Shown piece by piece: positions 23,660 to 36,107 of a stretch of 64,000 bases of DNA. Position numbers and translations under genes: made by a program. This DNA is from Xiphydria camelus. Lineage: Eukaryota > Arthropoda > Insecta > Hymenoptera > Xiphydriidae. Each line of letters opens with the position of its first letter. The stretch's first letter is position 1. Under the pieces are notes generated by a model. The model was not told where the DNA came from. It was given only the letters and a program-made list of their open reading frames with translations, and ran no database searches. Location: NCBI GenBank assembly GCA_963678675.1, contig OY783193.1:10526822-10590821 (forward strand), given 5' to 3'.

Positions 23660-26100
23660 TCATTTGGATTGATTAGAAGATCGTAGGCTAATAAATAGTT
23701 AAATGATTAGCTATATTTTTTTTATCAATCTACGTAACTTCCCAGTACCAGCAGTCATTTCGATTCCGCGACACAACGTCGAGAAAAGGGAAGGTCGTAC
23801 AACCGAATCATGCGCGCTTCATCAGTATTTTCGACGAGCTTTAATAGTTTGTTCAACGGAGCATACCACTTTTTTACGAGTGGTTTGCAAACAAACTCAA
23901 CCGGATGAGTGGGTGGGTCGCAGGACTCACCTGCCCTCCGTGCCGAAAGGAAAGAATCGCGGGAGGAACCTTATTAAAGATTAGTGTACATATTCCGACT
24001 CACATGTTCGTCGCTTCGCGCAAGGTTGACGCAAGCCAGCGCTGACGCGCGGAGCGAGTAAGAAGCCTCTCAAAAATTCGTCAAGTACATCTTCGACAAC
24101 GAGTGTCAATGCGGCATTTTTTCCCTCTTCATGCCTGGGATCCTCGTCGCGTGGACCAGACGAGCACGAAGTGTCCAGCCTCCGGAATCGTCTCAAGAAA
24201 TCTCCGCCCACCGTCTCTCCTCTCCTTCGCGCGAACCGAATCTCGAGCGCCTCGTGGAAACGCCATCAGCGAGTTCGTTGATTCCGCGCGAAAAAGCGAA
24301 TCACGCCGGCGCGCTCGGGGAAAAACGCGTCTACATGTGGAGAGAGGAGGAGTGAGGCGAGAAAAAAAAAATTAAAAGCCCCGCGCGTATCGCCAGCGCG
24401 TCGACTCGATAATCCGGAATGACGTACGCGCGGCTCCTTCATGGTCCGTGCACAGCTGGTTATTTCATGCTCCGACATGGAGAACGACACGTTGATTTAT
24501 CAGCTAGAAAACGTTTCGGGGCGCGAGACGCCGCGAGGTACGATCTCGTAGATCGATGCCCGGACGACGATCGATCGTGTTCGAATGACCACTTGGGTAA
24601 GACGTGTTACACGTGTAAATGCCCGCCCATTGCGGTCGACGATCGACATCGTTTTGTGTACATCGCTGCTCGTTCGTCTTATCGACTTGTCGACTAGCTC
24701 TCTTATCGGTCGATCGTCTCTCTTTTTTTTCTCGCTAGCTTCGAAACACGAGAAAGGGAAAGAGGGGGGGGGGGGGGGATAAGCGCGTGAACTTTGTCGA
24801 TTTCTCGTGGTTTTAAGTTCTCAATTCCTCGGAATATCCGTTTAATTGATATTTTCAGCATCAGCGGTCGCATAGCGGAACTTCTCCGGTCTCCGCAGCG
24901 GATTAATCTTAGAACGACATAGTCGAATATCGACCCTAATGACCGCAATCGATAGATATGCTCGGCGAACGATCCCCATTAGTACGACTTTTAATTATAA
25001 TCGATACACGTTGAGTAGATACTCCACCGAGCAATTATATCTGCCGAACGTGTTCGGTGTCTCCAAATTTGTAGTCACGCTGGACTCTTACACTGTTCTA
25101 TAAATAGAATTACAGCTTGAACTCGAGTATAACCTCATTCTAGCGTCGAATTATCATAATTCGATGTTAATCGAATGATAATTCGATGGACGCTAATAGC
25201 GACCAATGTAAGTTCTCACCGTTAAGTATATATATACTTGTATATCCAACGTCACTTTTATTAGATTGTCCCAACGCAGTGTCGTAAATGAGTGCGAACG
25301 ATTATATTCAAAGAATATAAAAAAGTAGCACGAGCCGAACGAATCCTGCTCGGTAGGGTCAAGAGTTCATCATTTATGCAGCTGCATTAGTGGCCGACCG
25401 CGATTCGACGCGTAGCACGCGAGCCATACCTTTAATTTCTTTCACGATTTAAAGTACAAATATAATAATAAATTACGTCTATAAAAATCTGGAAAATCGT
25501 CGCGCTCACCGAACTGGAAGAATGAAAATAGAAAGGAGGTTTACCGGTACCTCTCTCCTCTCAGAGGAAAGCCGACGCACGCGGGACGCGCGGTTGCAGC
25601 GGTCCGGCCAAAGCGTGGCTGTCGCGTGGTCAGGTATCCGCAACCGGGGCAATAGCTGCAGCGGGAGGGCCGCGGAGTGAAGCGACGAGTGGCGGACCGG
25701 CGGCGGCGACCACGAGCAGAAAATTCCCACGATCCCCGAGGCAAATTTTCGGTCAAAGCGCGACGAGCGTGTCCGTCGCGTGGCTGGTTAACTGAACCAG
25801 ATGGCCGATTCCTACGACGGTATCTGATCTCGAGAAGATACTGTGGGATTCTTCCCATGGCGAGGGATCACAATGAGAGCGGAGAGCGCGCGACTGCCAC
25901 GATCCTCCGGCGATATACCTGGATATCGGCTCTCCGGGACGATCTATCATCGCGCCGGGGATCGACGAGTTCGTTCCGATATAATGTACCTCCGGCGGGT
26001 AGCGCACGAATCGTCGGTCGGAAACACCTTCGATTGCCATCCGCGCCTCGTAAATGCTCCATCTTCTTGCGTGTGAAGCGGAGGGGAAGTGGGCGAAAGA
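23660..26100. other. Non-coding stretch, CpG-rich in part
   Basis: No recognisable gene. It contains a 15-G run at 24764-24778, a short hairpin with TAGCGTC/GACGCTA ends at 25141-25197, and a GC-rich island at about 25.5-26.1 kb whose overlapping open frames show no domain. Confidence 0.4.
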
Positions 26101-26396
26101 AGCGTAAAAACAAAATTGAGGAGGGATACTGTACCATGGAAGATGCTGAGGTACATAATTGCGTGGAGGATGACGGGAGAGAAAGGAGCATTAAACGCAC
26201 GAGCGGAGATTTGGATATTTAGCCTGTGCGAGCCATCTTCTTAACGGAGATGGAGAAAAAAAGGGTGGAAAGAAGTGTAGAAATTTAACATTGAAATTGA
26301 GAAGAGATCCTGAGAGATACGGCTATACGGATACGCGGAAGAGGGGGAAAAAGGATAAAGGAAGCTTCAAAATACAGGGAGAGAAGAGTTTATTTG

Positions 26397-26643
26397 TAAT
26401 TGAATCGCTTATTTGAGAAACCTGACAGATCCAAGAAACATAGTTCTGAGACAATTGAAAAAAAGTGATTAACTATGTGAAACTGTAGTACCTTTAGAAT
26501 TCTCGTTCTAAGAAAACTGCATAAATCTGTGGGGTTTATAAAGCAAACGATATGCGTATTGCTATTAAGAATGTATTTCTAGCAAAATGTCGTTTTACCA
26601 AAAATGTGGATTTGTCGGGTTTCTCAAATAAGCGATTCAATTA
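26397..26643. mobile_element. MITE J, about 25-bp terminal inverted repeats
   Basis: Ends TAATTGAATCGCTTATTTGA and its exact inverse, continuing through GAAACC. 247 bp and non-coding. Confidence 0.75.
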
Positions 26644-26666
26644 ATAAATGTATATTTGTGATTATA

Positions 26667-26791
26667 GCGAAAGAAATATTTCGTTGAGCCAAGCGAATAT
26701 ATGTTAATTATTAGAATGTCTCTTTCATTTAAATAGAAATAGATCAATAGCTAACGAATGTTTGCTTAGCCCAAAGAAATATTTCTTTCGC
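26667..26791. mobile_element. Hairpin element K
   Basis: GCGAAAGAAATATTTC at the left faces GAAATATTTCTTTCGC at the right, and the inner arms also pair. About 125 bp, directly beside two other hairpin elements. Confidence 0.55.
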
Positions 26792-26844
26792 CGTCATCAA
26801 GTATACGTAGGTATATTAATTATAAATAAACTATTTTCTCATTA

Positions 26845-27053
26845 TATATTGATAACTTCTATACTAGATAATCGATTTGACATTTTGAGAAAAGTATTGC
26901 GTTCATTGCTTTACTGTATGACGACAGTTGACATATGTACATCTAGTGAACTTCACTAAACGTATGTCATAGTAATGCAATAAACACAATACCTTTCCGA
27001 AAATGTCAAATCTATCATCTAAAATAAGTGATCAATATACTCTTCTCTGCGTG
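26845..27053. mobile_element. Hairpin element L
   Basis: The two halves pair imperfectly over about 95 bp (TAATCGATTTGACATTTT with its inverse; TATGTACATCTAGTGAA and its inverse at the centre). It is non-coding. Confidence 0.55.
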
Positions 27054-27159
27054 TAGAATTGAGGAGGGATATGTATGGGAAGACGCCGAGATGGATACGC
27101 GGGAGATGACGGAAGAGAAAGGCGTGGCTGGCGCATTAAACACACGAGACGACACTTAC

Positions 27160-29356
27160 GTATGTAACGAAGTGTCCGCGTAAGGTCGACGCATAAGTAA
27201 TGCGCGATCTTTAAGAGGGCATCGCGCGAGTCTCGAGCAGTTTTCGTCGTCCGGGTCTAATAGAGTCAGCGGCGGACGTGCGTGGATTCTTTATAGGATT
27301 CAACTTCGTCGTAACATCGAAAACAGTCGAGGCTCGCGGAGACGCGTTTCGTCTAGGTCTCTCGCCTTTCGAATCCTGACAAAATTTGAGAGAAATGGGC
27401 GCGGCATAAGAAGGTGCAAAGCTTAAAAAGTTGGAAAATCTGAGAATCGCCACGACTATTTGCCGTTTGCGAAAAATTGCGAGCTGAAATTCGTGACGCG
27501 CAGCACTTTTTGCCACGTTTTGAAATGCAAGAGGTCAGACTGGTTCTCGTAACGAGCTCGAAGCACGAATAGAACAGAAAAAATTTTAACTCGTCTAACG
27601 TCGTCGTTTGTATAAAAAAAAAAAGCTTAACGGCTCGGAATAAATTAAGATCGCAAACCATAAAATTATTCGAATCGTGCCATACACGCGCGACGCATTG
27701 CAGTGAGTCAAAAAAAAATGTTTAGCAGGTGAGTTTGCATATTTCAACGAGAAATGACTGGCATTGGAGTATCATATTTTCGACGAGAGAGAGAAAAGAG
27801 AAATATCGAACGATTTCTCGTTCGATCTTCGGGAGAAAACAGTCTGACTGCACAGTGGAGACAAATGGCTCCCCCCGTCCGACCGTAGAGAATCAGCCGT
27901 TGCAACGGATCATCGGCGCCTGGCGTCGTTTCCTTCTCGCCCCCTTTCGATCCCGTTAACGGGCGCATCTTAAACGGTCTTTCTACGAAAAAATGGCCGA
28001 ATCTGGCCGTTACCGCGTCGGGAAGGGAGCGTGGGAAGGCTCGAGACAGAAGTCGCGAATCCTTGTAAGAAACCGTTGTACTTCCTGAAGGAGGTCCTGC
28101 ACCTGACGTCCTCACCGTGAGAACCTCGGTCGGGGTTTGCTTACCGTCGCGTCGGCGTCCTCGAGTTACAGCCACCGTAACTGCCACGCGAGCAGCACAC
28201 TTTGACGAGGTGGAGGGGTGGTAGTAGAGCGCGGTGGTGGAGGGGGATTCCCCATCCCCGTCTCCGTTGTATCTTCGATCTGCTCTCTTCTCTTTTTTAT
28301 CCTTTGAGTAAAGACGAGTTTAAAAATCTCCCCGCTCTCTTCGAAGGGTTATCGATACATATGAGAATAACACCTGATCGAAGCTGCGAGAATCGATACG
28401 AGGATCGAACAGCTATGGATCAATGTGACGCGTGTGAGTTATATATGTACAGATACCTGTACATGCTCGTAATAGTGACGCCACAAGTATTTATTTGAAT
28501 AATTAAATTAAAGAAATATTCTAATGAATCAAACAATGACCCTCTCTTTTCTTATAATAAGAAAATCGAATGCAGTGTTTATATAACATTTGAATCGTTT
28601 ATTACTTAATTCTCCACGAAAGTTTTAAAAGAAGAGTTCGGCATCTGTTTCTGCTTCTGGAGGGTCGAACAAACATCTGTTCAAAGAGGGTCTCGTTTTT
28701 TTTTATTACTCGAAAACTTCGTTAAATAATTTACGAAATATTCGGCAATAGACTGCGTGAATTTCGAATAGAACATTTCCCCATTACAAGCGATAAATTC
28801 TGCATGCTTAGAGGATTATTCCGCCCGCTGATATCTTTTTTTAATCCGCAAGCGTTAGAAACAAATCTCAGTCACCCTCACGAAAGTTGCAAACTTTACG
28901 AACCACCCTTCGGTATAGAGACTTAAGCTCGTCCGAAGGCGCGAATTGTTTCGGGAAATTTCCTCGCTAACGCGCGACGCGCCCGCGAAGAGTCCGAAGC
29001 CCGTGGGAATGCTCCCCCGCGTTGTGGGCACACGCCTCAATCCTTCGGGCAAAAACGCGTCTGCGAATACCGAAATGGCTAGACGGAAAAATAACAATCT
29101 TTCTTATGCACGCATGCGTATGCCGCGCGGAGATGCTCGAATTGCCGGCACAGGCGCGATTCGTGTTTTGAATTCGTGGAAGAGGACGCTCTTTTTTTTT
29201 AGGGGCGTTCCCTCGGTCGGCACGTCGCGTCGGTTAATTTATACCTTCGGCTGCATACGTAAAATCATTTTTCTCGATATTTCTTCCGCCTCTTCTTCAT
29301 CGAATATGCATGCCGAGCGTACATCCACTCACGGTCAGTATACCTCTTCTTCGTCG
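27160..29356. other. Non-coding stretch, no gene recognised
   Basis: Mixed GC content, scattered chance open frames and no conserved domain. Single CGTGGGAA matches near 28030 and 29005 are unpaired and lie in GC-rich DNA, so I give them no regulatory weight. Confidence 0.4.
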
Positions 29357-29517
29357 TACACTCAAAAAAATTTGGCCACAACTAGAAAATTATAGTAATT
29401 GCAGTGATAATTTTCCTCGCAATAGCAAGAATTCTTGCTACGCTAGCAATATTTTTCTAGTTGTGTCTGAGGCAGCCAGAAATATAGCTGGATTAGCTAA
29501 ATACTTTTTTCAGTGTA
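29357..29517. mobile_element. MITE family B, copy 3
   Basis: Nearly identical to the reverse complement of 5563-5723 and the same length (161 bp). Ends TACACTCAAAAAAA and the inverse of TACACTGAAAAAAG. Confidence 0.8.
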
Positions 29518-32500
29518 TGTACGCTTTTTCTCTCTCCACGAATACGGTCTCCGAGAGAGAGTGTGATTATTATAAGACGCACATGTTCACGAGCACAGGA
29601 AAAAGCGCGAGTGCGTAATCCATTTTTTCCCCTCAATCGAACCGACCGGGTAGTCTTTGTCGGGACGCGTCGATGTGCATGCGCGCGATATAATAAGCCG
29701 GTCTGGATCGAAATTATTGAAATTCGTGCAGGACCGTGCACCGTGCATATGCGTGCTCGATAAGTTGACGCAGCAAAGTAGTCGGGGGTTACGAGGAGGG
29801 ATAGAAGAAGAGAGACAACGAGAAAGAGAAAGATAGAGAGAAAGAGAGAGACGAGGGTTTACATCTATTTTGAAGGGAGGAGGGAGAGGGCATACACACC
29901 CCACGCTAGCCACCTGACGCACCCCGGTCGTGGGAACCGAAAAACCGTAGGAATCCTCTTCTAACCTTTATACGTCGACACACGTGCAACGCGCATGCCT
30001 ATAGACCACGCTCACGTGCAGAGCACGCTTAATAGGGCAGTGCAGCGCGATCGGAGGGGGTGAACGCGGACGGCTATTCACTCCAAAAACACTTGCATTT
30101 GGAGTCGTCGTATAATCGACGTGTGAGGCGAAAAAAAAGAGGCGCATAGCTCACTTATTTCATACACAATCTGAGAAATTACCTGCTGATTTGACAATTT
30201 ATTTGCGGGGATCGAATAATAATTTAGGATAAACAAATATTCTGCTCTGTATATATGCATATAGGTACTCAAAAATAGCCATTTTTCGATTCACCAGTTA
30301 GGCTAGAAACTTAGGAGAAAGAAAGTACCTAATTCAAAAATAAATTCTCAAAATAGTGGGGTTATTTATTCCTTTCAGAAGATTCTATATATTGTGTGTG
30401 TGTGTGTGTGTGCGTGCGTGCGTGTGTGTGGTACATATATTCTCGCTTGTATGTAGATAGAATGGCAACGATTCAATAGAAGTATGTGTACTTCAACAAT
30501 TAAAACTTAACGAGAATCAGTAAATAATTGAATCACGCCATTCGCGTTACTTATCTATCATTCATCTCAAGAAAATAGCGAGAAAATAAGGGTGATTTTC
30601 AAGAGCGAGTATACACACCTATTTGGAGTTGTCGCGGAGCTCGTGCTCGGAACATGGCCGGCGAACTCCGCCATAAACTTGTTTCGAGCCGAGATTACGT
30701 CTAAATATCACGATCAATTAGCAAGTCACGTACCTACGCACGAACACAGTAACGATTGTAGTAGTGCGTACGACTCGTCAACCGCGTGTGCGTATGTCTC
30801 CTGCGTGCCATCAGTCATTACGTTAGATGTATACGCGGAGACTTTGACCGTTTAGGCGAAAGCTCCTTAACATGCAGTGGTGCCTCATAATAGGTATGGG
30901 AATAAAGTGCGTGACGATATTCATCGAAGCCACCGAGAAAGGGGTGGGACCAATGAGAATCGTCCTCGAGACGACACCGGCAACGACGATGGTTACGGGG
31001 GAGGGCAACGGCGGCAGCGTGAAAGTATGTAGGAAGTCGATTGTCATTTCGAGGAGTGTTCGGCCTCCGCAGGCTCATAATCGTGCACGTACGACGAAAC
31101 GCACTGAAAAAATAATAATACAATTATTGTAATGCTGAAACAATGGACCACTCTGTATGTACGAGTCGATCGCGGAGCACGGAGAGCGTGCCACTGCGCA
31201 CGAGCGCCGCGTGTGTCTCGCGCGAGCACGGCGAGGACGACGTACAGTCCGAGGTAAAAGTCAGCGCCCCACCTCGCGACTTTCACAACAAACCCCCGTC
31301 GAACGAACGGGTCGGTCGTCGCGAAACTCTCCAGAACTCATCGGGACCCGTGAGGGATTTCCCAGACGTAACCGTGAATCGCGCGGATGAGACACGACCG
31401 AGTTCCGGGAGTGCGAAATCCCGCAACGCCGCGAACGTTGCGTGTGGAGAAGGTCCGCGACGCTCGGAAGCGTGGGAACGGGCGCGCTTGGGCCTTCCCA
31501 AAACAAAACACGAATCAGAGAGCGGGGCACGGGGCACGCGACGCACCTGACCGCTACGACGGTGGCCCCCTCCGTTTTATTAAGTAGTTACCACGAGTTA
31601 AGTCGAGCACGCCCCCGCGTGCTGCGCGGCACCATTGAAAATCGGGGACTCCCGTTCAGCGGCGATTTGAGCGACGGCAAGCAGGCTCGCGTCTCTTCGA
31701 TACCCGGGGGCACCTCTCTCGTCTCCTCGCGCTTCTCCTTCGACAGAGGCGGCGCGAGATCGCGCCGGGAGCGGCGCTTAATGACGCACGCTCGCACGAG
31801 ACTCTCGTGTACGTTACCTAAATCTTCGTCTTTATGGACGGTCGAGAGTCGACGCGTAATTGCCGGTGAACCACGTCGCATGCGCGACGGAGAGTCGTCC
31901 GGACGTCGCTCACGCGTCGTGGCAGCGAGATGGGTGGCTTAAAAGTCGAGAAATTGAACCGTGAAGCGTGGAAAGGCGAAGAACGCGTAAAAATCTGGTA
32001 ACATTGGCCTGTATTATCTACGTATGAATACATATACAAATACAGGTAGCAAAATTGGATAAATGAACCTTGAAAAGTCAGAGTTGCCCAAGTCTATCGC
32101 AGTAAAAAAGTGGTGTCAATTTTTAACACCATTTCACCGGTGTGGATGTTGGGTTTTGGAATGAAGCAGGCCAGGTTTAAATTATAATAAAGGATTTACA
32201 ATGCAGAGCAATTATTATATGTATTTAAGTTCAATCGTTTCACCTGGAGAGCAGTCGCAAGACTGACTAACTTATGACTAATATTCTTTCATATAAAGGC
32301 AATGCCATGGTGTCGCTTATGTGACCCCATTTCTTAAATATAAACATAAACATTTAAAAACGATTTCGATGAATGACCTCACGCATAGCTTCTCTCAGAA
32401 ATGCTATAGTAACCTTACTTTAACTGAACTTAATAGGTACTCGAGATAAATTACATTAATTATTTTTTGCTCTTTCCACACACAATAGTGGATTTATATA

Positions 32501-35500
32501 TAGGACCACATCTGGCGTCATTCAGACTTATGCTATTGTTATTTAATGTCAAAAGTAATCTATAGGTATAGGTCTACATCGCAGAATTTTGTACAATACC
32601 TATATTTTTGTGTTTCCCAGTTCTCGTTGTAATTCCATACAAAATCTGTCAAACCTGATCATATTTGCGGTAAAGTGCCAATCGTCATGCTACAACGTGA
32701 CGAACGGATAATAATATCAACCATGGCGATTTTTTGCTCGAGCCAGTGAAGACGGAGAACTCGCAAGGCGAGCCTTGTGCGACGCGGAGGCTTCGCCGAC
32801 AGGCACGTGTCGCGCTGAACGCGGACGGGGTTCAGCGGGGAGCAACTTTTTCGCCGGGATCGACGCGTCAGCGTCGCCGAGGCGTGATACCGTTCGTGTC
32901 GCACGCGAAAGGGTTGGATAAAAATCCCACGATTCGAGTCATTTCGTTCAGCCCGTAGGTACACGTCTGTGCGCACGCACGCACGCACGCACGAACCGCT
33001 CGCATAAAAAGCCACTCTCGTACGAGACGCCGCAGACGGACGCTCGTGTTTCAGTTCCAGCGATCTCGTCTCGCGACCGTAAAACGAGAGCGCGCGCCCC
33101 GATACGCGCTCCCGCGTGCCACGCGCTGGTTTTCTGGACGCGACCCGCGTGCATCGGCGGTACCGGATGCGCAAAGGACATCGGTCGATCGTCGCGTCTG
33201 GCGACGTTCACCGGTAGCGCTTTGGTCGCGCGCAAAAAGTCGAGAATCGCGGCGATCGCTCTCACATGGGTCGCACGTGCGTCATTCACAATGTCGAGGC
33301 GAGCGCGAACCGACGTCAGCCGAGATCGGAGCACGCGCGCGAGGTTCCCGCTCGGACGAAGAAAGTTCATCCTTCGACGCGCGTGGAGCCGCATAGAGCG
33401 CGCGCGCGTTGCCGCGGGTCAAGCGGGGCCCCAATTAAAGGCGGACGTCGAATCGGGTGCGAGCATCCGGTGCGGATGATGACTAGCGTGTAACGGCTAT
33501 GCGGTGTTATTTGGAATCGGCGTCTCTGGCGCTCTCGAGTAGAGACCGCCGCGAAGACTGTAAAAATTCGTCGTTCTTTTTGTCAGCACGGAATTAAAGA
33601 TGTTCTATGAGAGTGGAGAGGGAAGGGGAAGCATACAAGAAGTCGCGAAGGTGACGCAATTTCCGGCACGATTCTCTGAGGCGGTTGCGATTTTTATTCA
33701 TAATCAAATTGGTGTCGAAACGAGGTTGCTCTGCTAAAGATTTCCAATAGAAAACGACAGAGTGTAGCTAAAATGATTAAGAAAATCTGTACAGCATGAA
33801 ATCAATCCTTTCTTATAATTTTCGTATTAAATACTGCAGAAACTTATACAGATCTTATGTCGATGTTATTGTTTTTTATAGCATCGAATGTGAAATTTAT
33901 AAGAAACAATAGAATGTCTAATTCTATGGTATTTTTGAATATTTTCTACAATTTTTTAATCGTTTTCCATCGAATATTTTCGCGGCTTGTCCCAAGCAAA
34001 AATCATACGAAGAGACCGAAGCTTACTTTTACGATCGATTAATTTGCACGAAAAGCCTCCTCGCGCTCGTGGCGATTCTTAATGAGCAATCGACGTGCTC
34101 GATAATGACACGCACACGACATCCAGCGCGCTCGAGTTCACTCGAAACAGGGACCGCCGCGCGCGGGGTCCTTAGCCTCCTGTGTGTGCCGACCATGCCT
34201 CGGTTACATAATACGCTCGCTCTCGCATCCACTCGCGTGAATGAATACATTCATAAAGACGGGCCCGACGCACCGCATCACGTCACACACATGAGACTGC
34301 AATCTCAATAAGAAAATATGTCTATTATGTTGTTACAATAACGATATCAATTCATTGACCGCCAGGCACTGTGCGCCTATTGTCTTCAAACGGTGGTTAG
34401 AGGTGCCTCTGTATTTGATTCGTGGTACTAACCGCTGTTACCCGGCCTCTTCTTTTTGCACTTGTCAGAAAAAGCTCCGCGGCGTGTCTTCCGGCCGAAT
34501 TATCGTCTCACTCTCGTCGTTCGCCATTCATTTTCTTTCTTTCGGCTGCAGGCCCGCCTCGCTCGCCGTAAATTGATCGTACTTTAATCCTTTTTCGGTG
34601 ACATCGATGAAGAAATATTAACTACGCTTTTTTCCCCGCTGTCGTTACATTATACGTTACGTTAAAAACGGCTCCCGGGGACAGGAAATGACATCATGTA
34701 CGCTATTTTATAGGAATCGCAATGATAAAACATTGTAAAGGAAGATGTAAAAATCGTGGCTGACGTTTTATCTGTGCTGTTATTGAAAAAGATTCAGATC
34801 GAGGTGAAAGAAAAAAAGATCTTGAGGAAACTGCTCGCGGTACATTAACGGTGATGTAGCAAAATCTCTTGTCCCATAACGGAGACATTTTACGAAAGAC
34901 TCGACGTATCGTTTGGCGCTGTCTCAAGTCGATACTTCCAGCTTTCGACCGGATTCATCTCGTCATTACCGCGAGAACTATCGACTCGGATAGTCCGAAC
35001 GTACGTTCTTCCTTCCACTCTCGTCAACATTGATATATGATGTTTTAAGTGAGCAGATATAACCAGTAATTGAATTGAAAGGGCGGAAGCGAAGAAATCT
35101 GGGCCCCTTCGTATGAACCTAATCAAATTCAGTTGCAGTGCCGTCGGTCCATCACGGTTACAATAGAGACATTAAATCGTCAGTACGGATTTATTAAACC
35201 CGGCACTCTTTTATAACCGTGAAACCGCACGGGGTCCGTGAAGAACTGTGGCACTCTCGTGAAACGAACGCGACCGGCCTCGATCGACCGTTATACGAGT
35301 GGTTGTAGACGTGAAATTAAAATCGACCTATCGTGAATCGTTCCGTCGGCGATAAAATCGGAATCGCCTGTCACTCGACGGCGGGCGTCGCGCCGTTGAA
35401 CTCATTGGAAATGAGAAGCAAATCGAATATAATTTGATGCCAAACGAAACCGCGGCACGTAGAAGTGAAATGTAAATCGAGGGAAGAGAAGAATCTGTAG

Positions 35501-36107
35501 CTCGAACGAAAGAAACGGTTGAACTCTTTGGAAGTTACGGGATATTTTCAATGTCTCTTACTTCAACAATTTTTTTATAGGGGAAACTGCGGAGGGACAA
35601 ATTGCGCGTAGTCTAAATGATATCTCAAGCCGACTGCAATTACAGTGTCAATTTTTTAGTCGCAGTAGTTACGTCCACTGCAAGCTTTCCTCATTCGAAA
35701 GATTCGTGCACACTTGGCGGGACAATGACCAACACTTTTTACTATTCTGGAGTAGGTACATTGTAGCAGTTGACAATGGTAGAAAAAGCAGACGATTCTG
35801 CGGCTGTCAGATCCTCGTGACGAATAAAAAACAAACCGAATACAATTTCACGTCAGGCGGAACGGCGGCACATTCAGATGGAATGTAAATCGCAAGAAAA
35901 AAATCTATAACTCTGTCGAAAGAAGGAATAGGCTCCTCGGGCACTGTGAAATATTTTCGATGTCTTATATTTTTACAGTCGCTTCGACGAAGAAGACAAT
36001 GAGGGGACGAGTTATACACGCTGAACAAGCGAGACGCTGACCGTATCAATTGCGACAGATAACCCCTGATAGGTGAAAACGTTGCAATATTAATCTTCCA
36101 ATGACAT
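29518..36107. other. Long non-coding stretch
   Basis: I recognise no gene. It holds a (TG)n/(TGCG)n microsatellite at 30393-30430, a CpG-rich island at about 31.1-33.5 kb with overlapping meaningless open frames, a (GCAC)n repeat at 32972-32993, and the duplicated segment described separately at 35.4-36.1 kb. Confidence 0.4.
35414..36065. repeat. Diverged tandem duplication of about 250 bp
   Basis: Segments near 35414-35675 and 35820-36065 align. Shared, slightly diverged blocks are CGAATAYAATTT, GGAATGTAAATCG-like sequence, CTCGAACGAAAGAA-like sequence, GATATTTTC-AATGTCT, and a GGGACRA block followed by CAATT. Function is unknown. Confidence 0.5.

Larger units (their letters stand above)
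26100..27155. repeat. Diverged repeat units at about 26115, 26290 and 27050
   Basis: Units share AATTGAGGAGGGATA, GAAGA, GAGAT, TACGCGG, GATGACGG and GAGAAAGG in order; units 1 and 3 also share GCATTAAACRCACGAG. Unit 2 is more diverged. Hairpin MITEs (26397-27053) sit between units 2 and 3. Confidence 0.55.

Noticed and set aside
28030..31476. Single Su(H)-like CGTGGGAA matches near 28030, 29005, 29933 and 31469
   Set aside because: Unpaired and in GC-rich sequence where the octamer is expected by chance, with no nearby target gene.
31143..33396. Numerous long arginine-rich open frames
   Set aside because: Typical of CpG-rich DNA. Frames overlap on both strands and none matches a known family.
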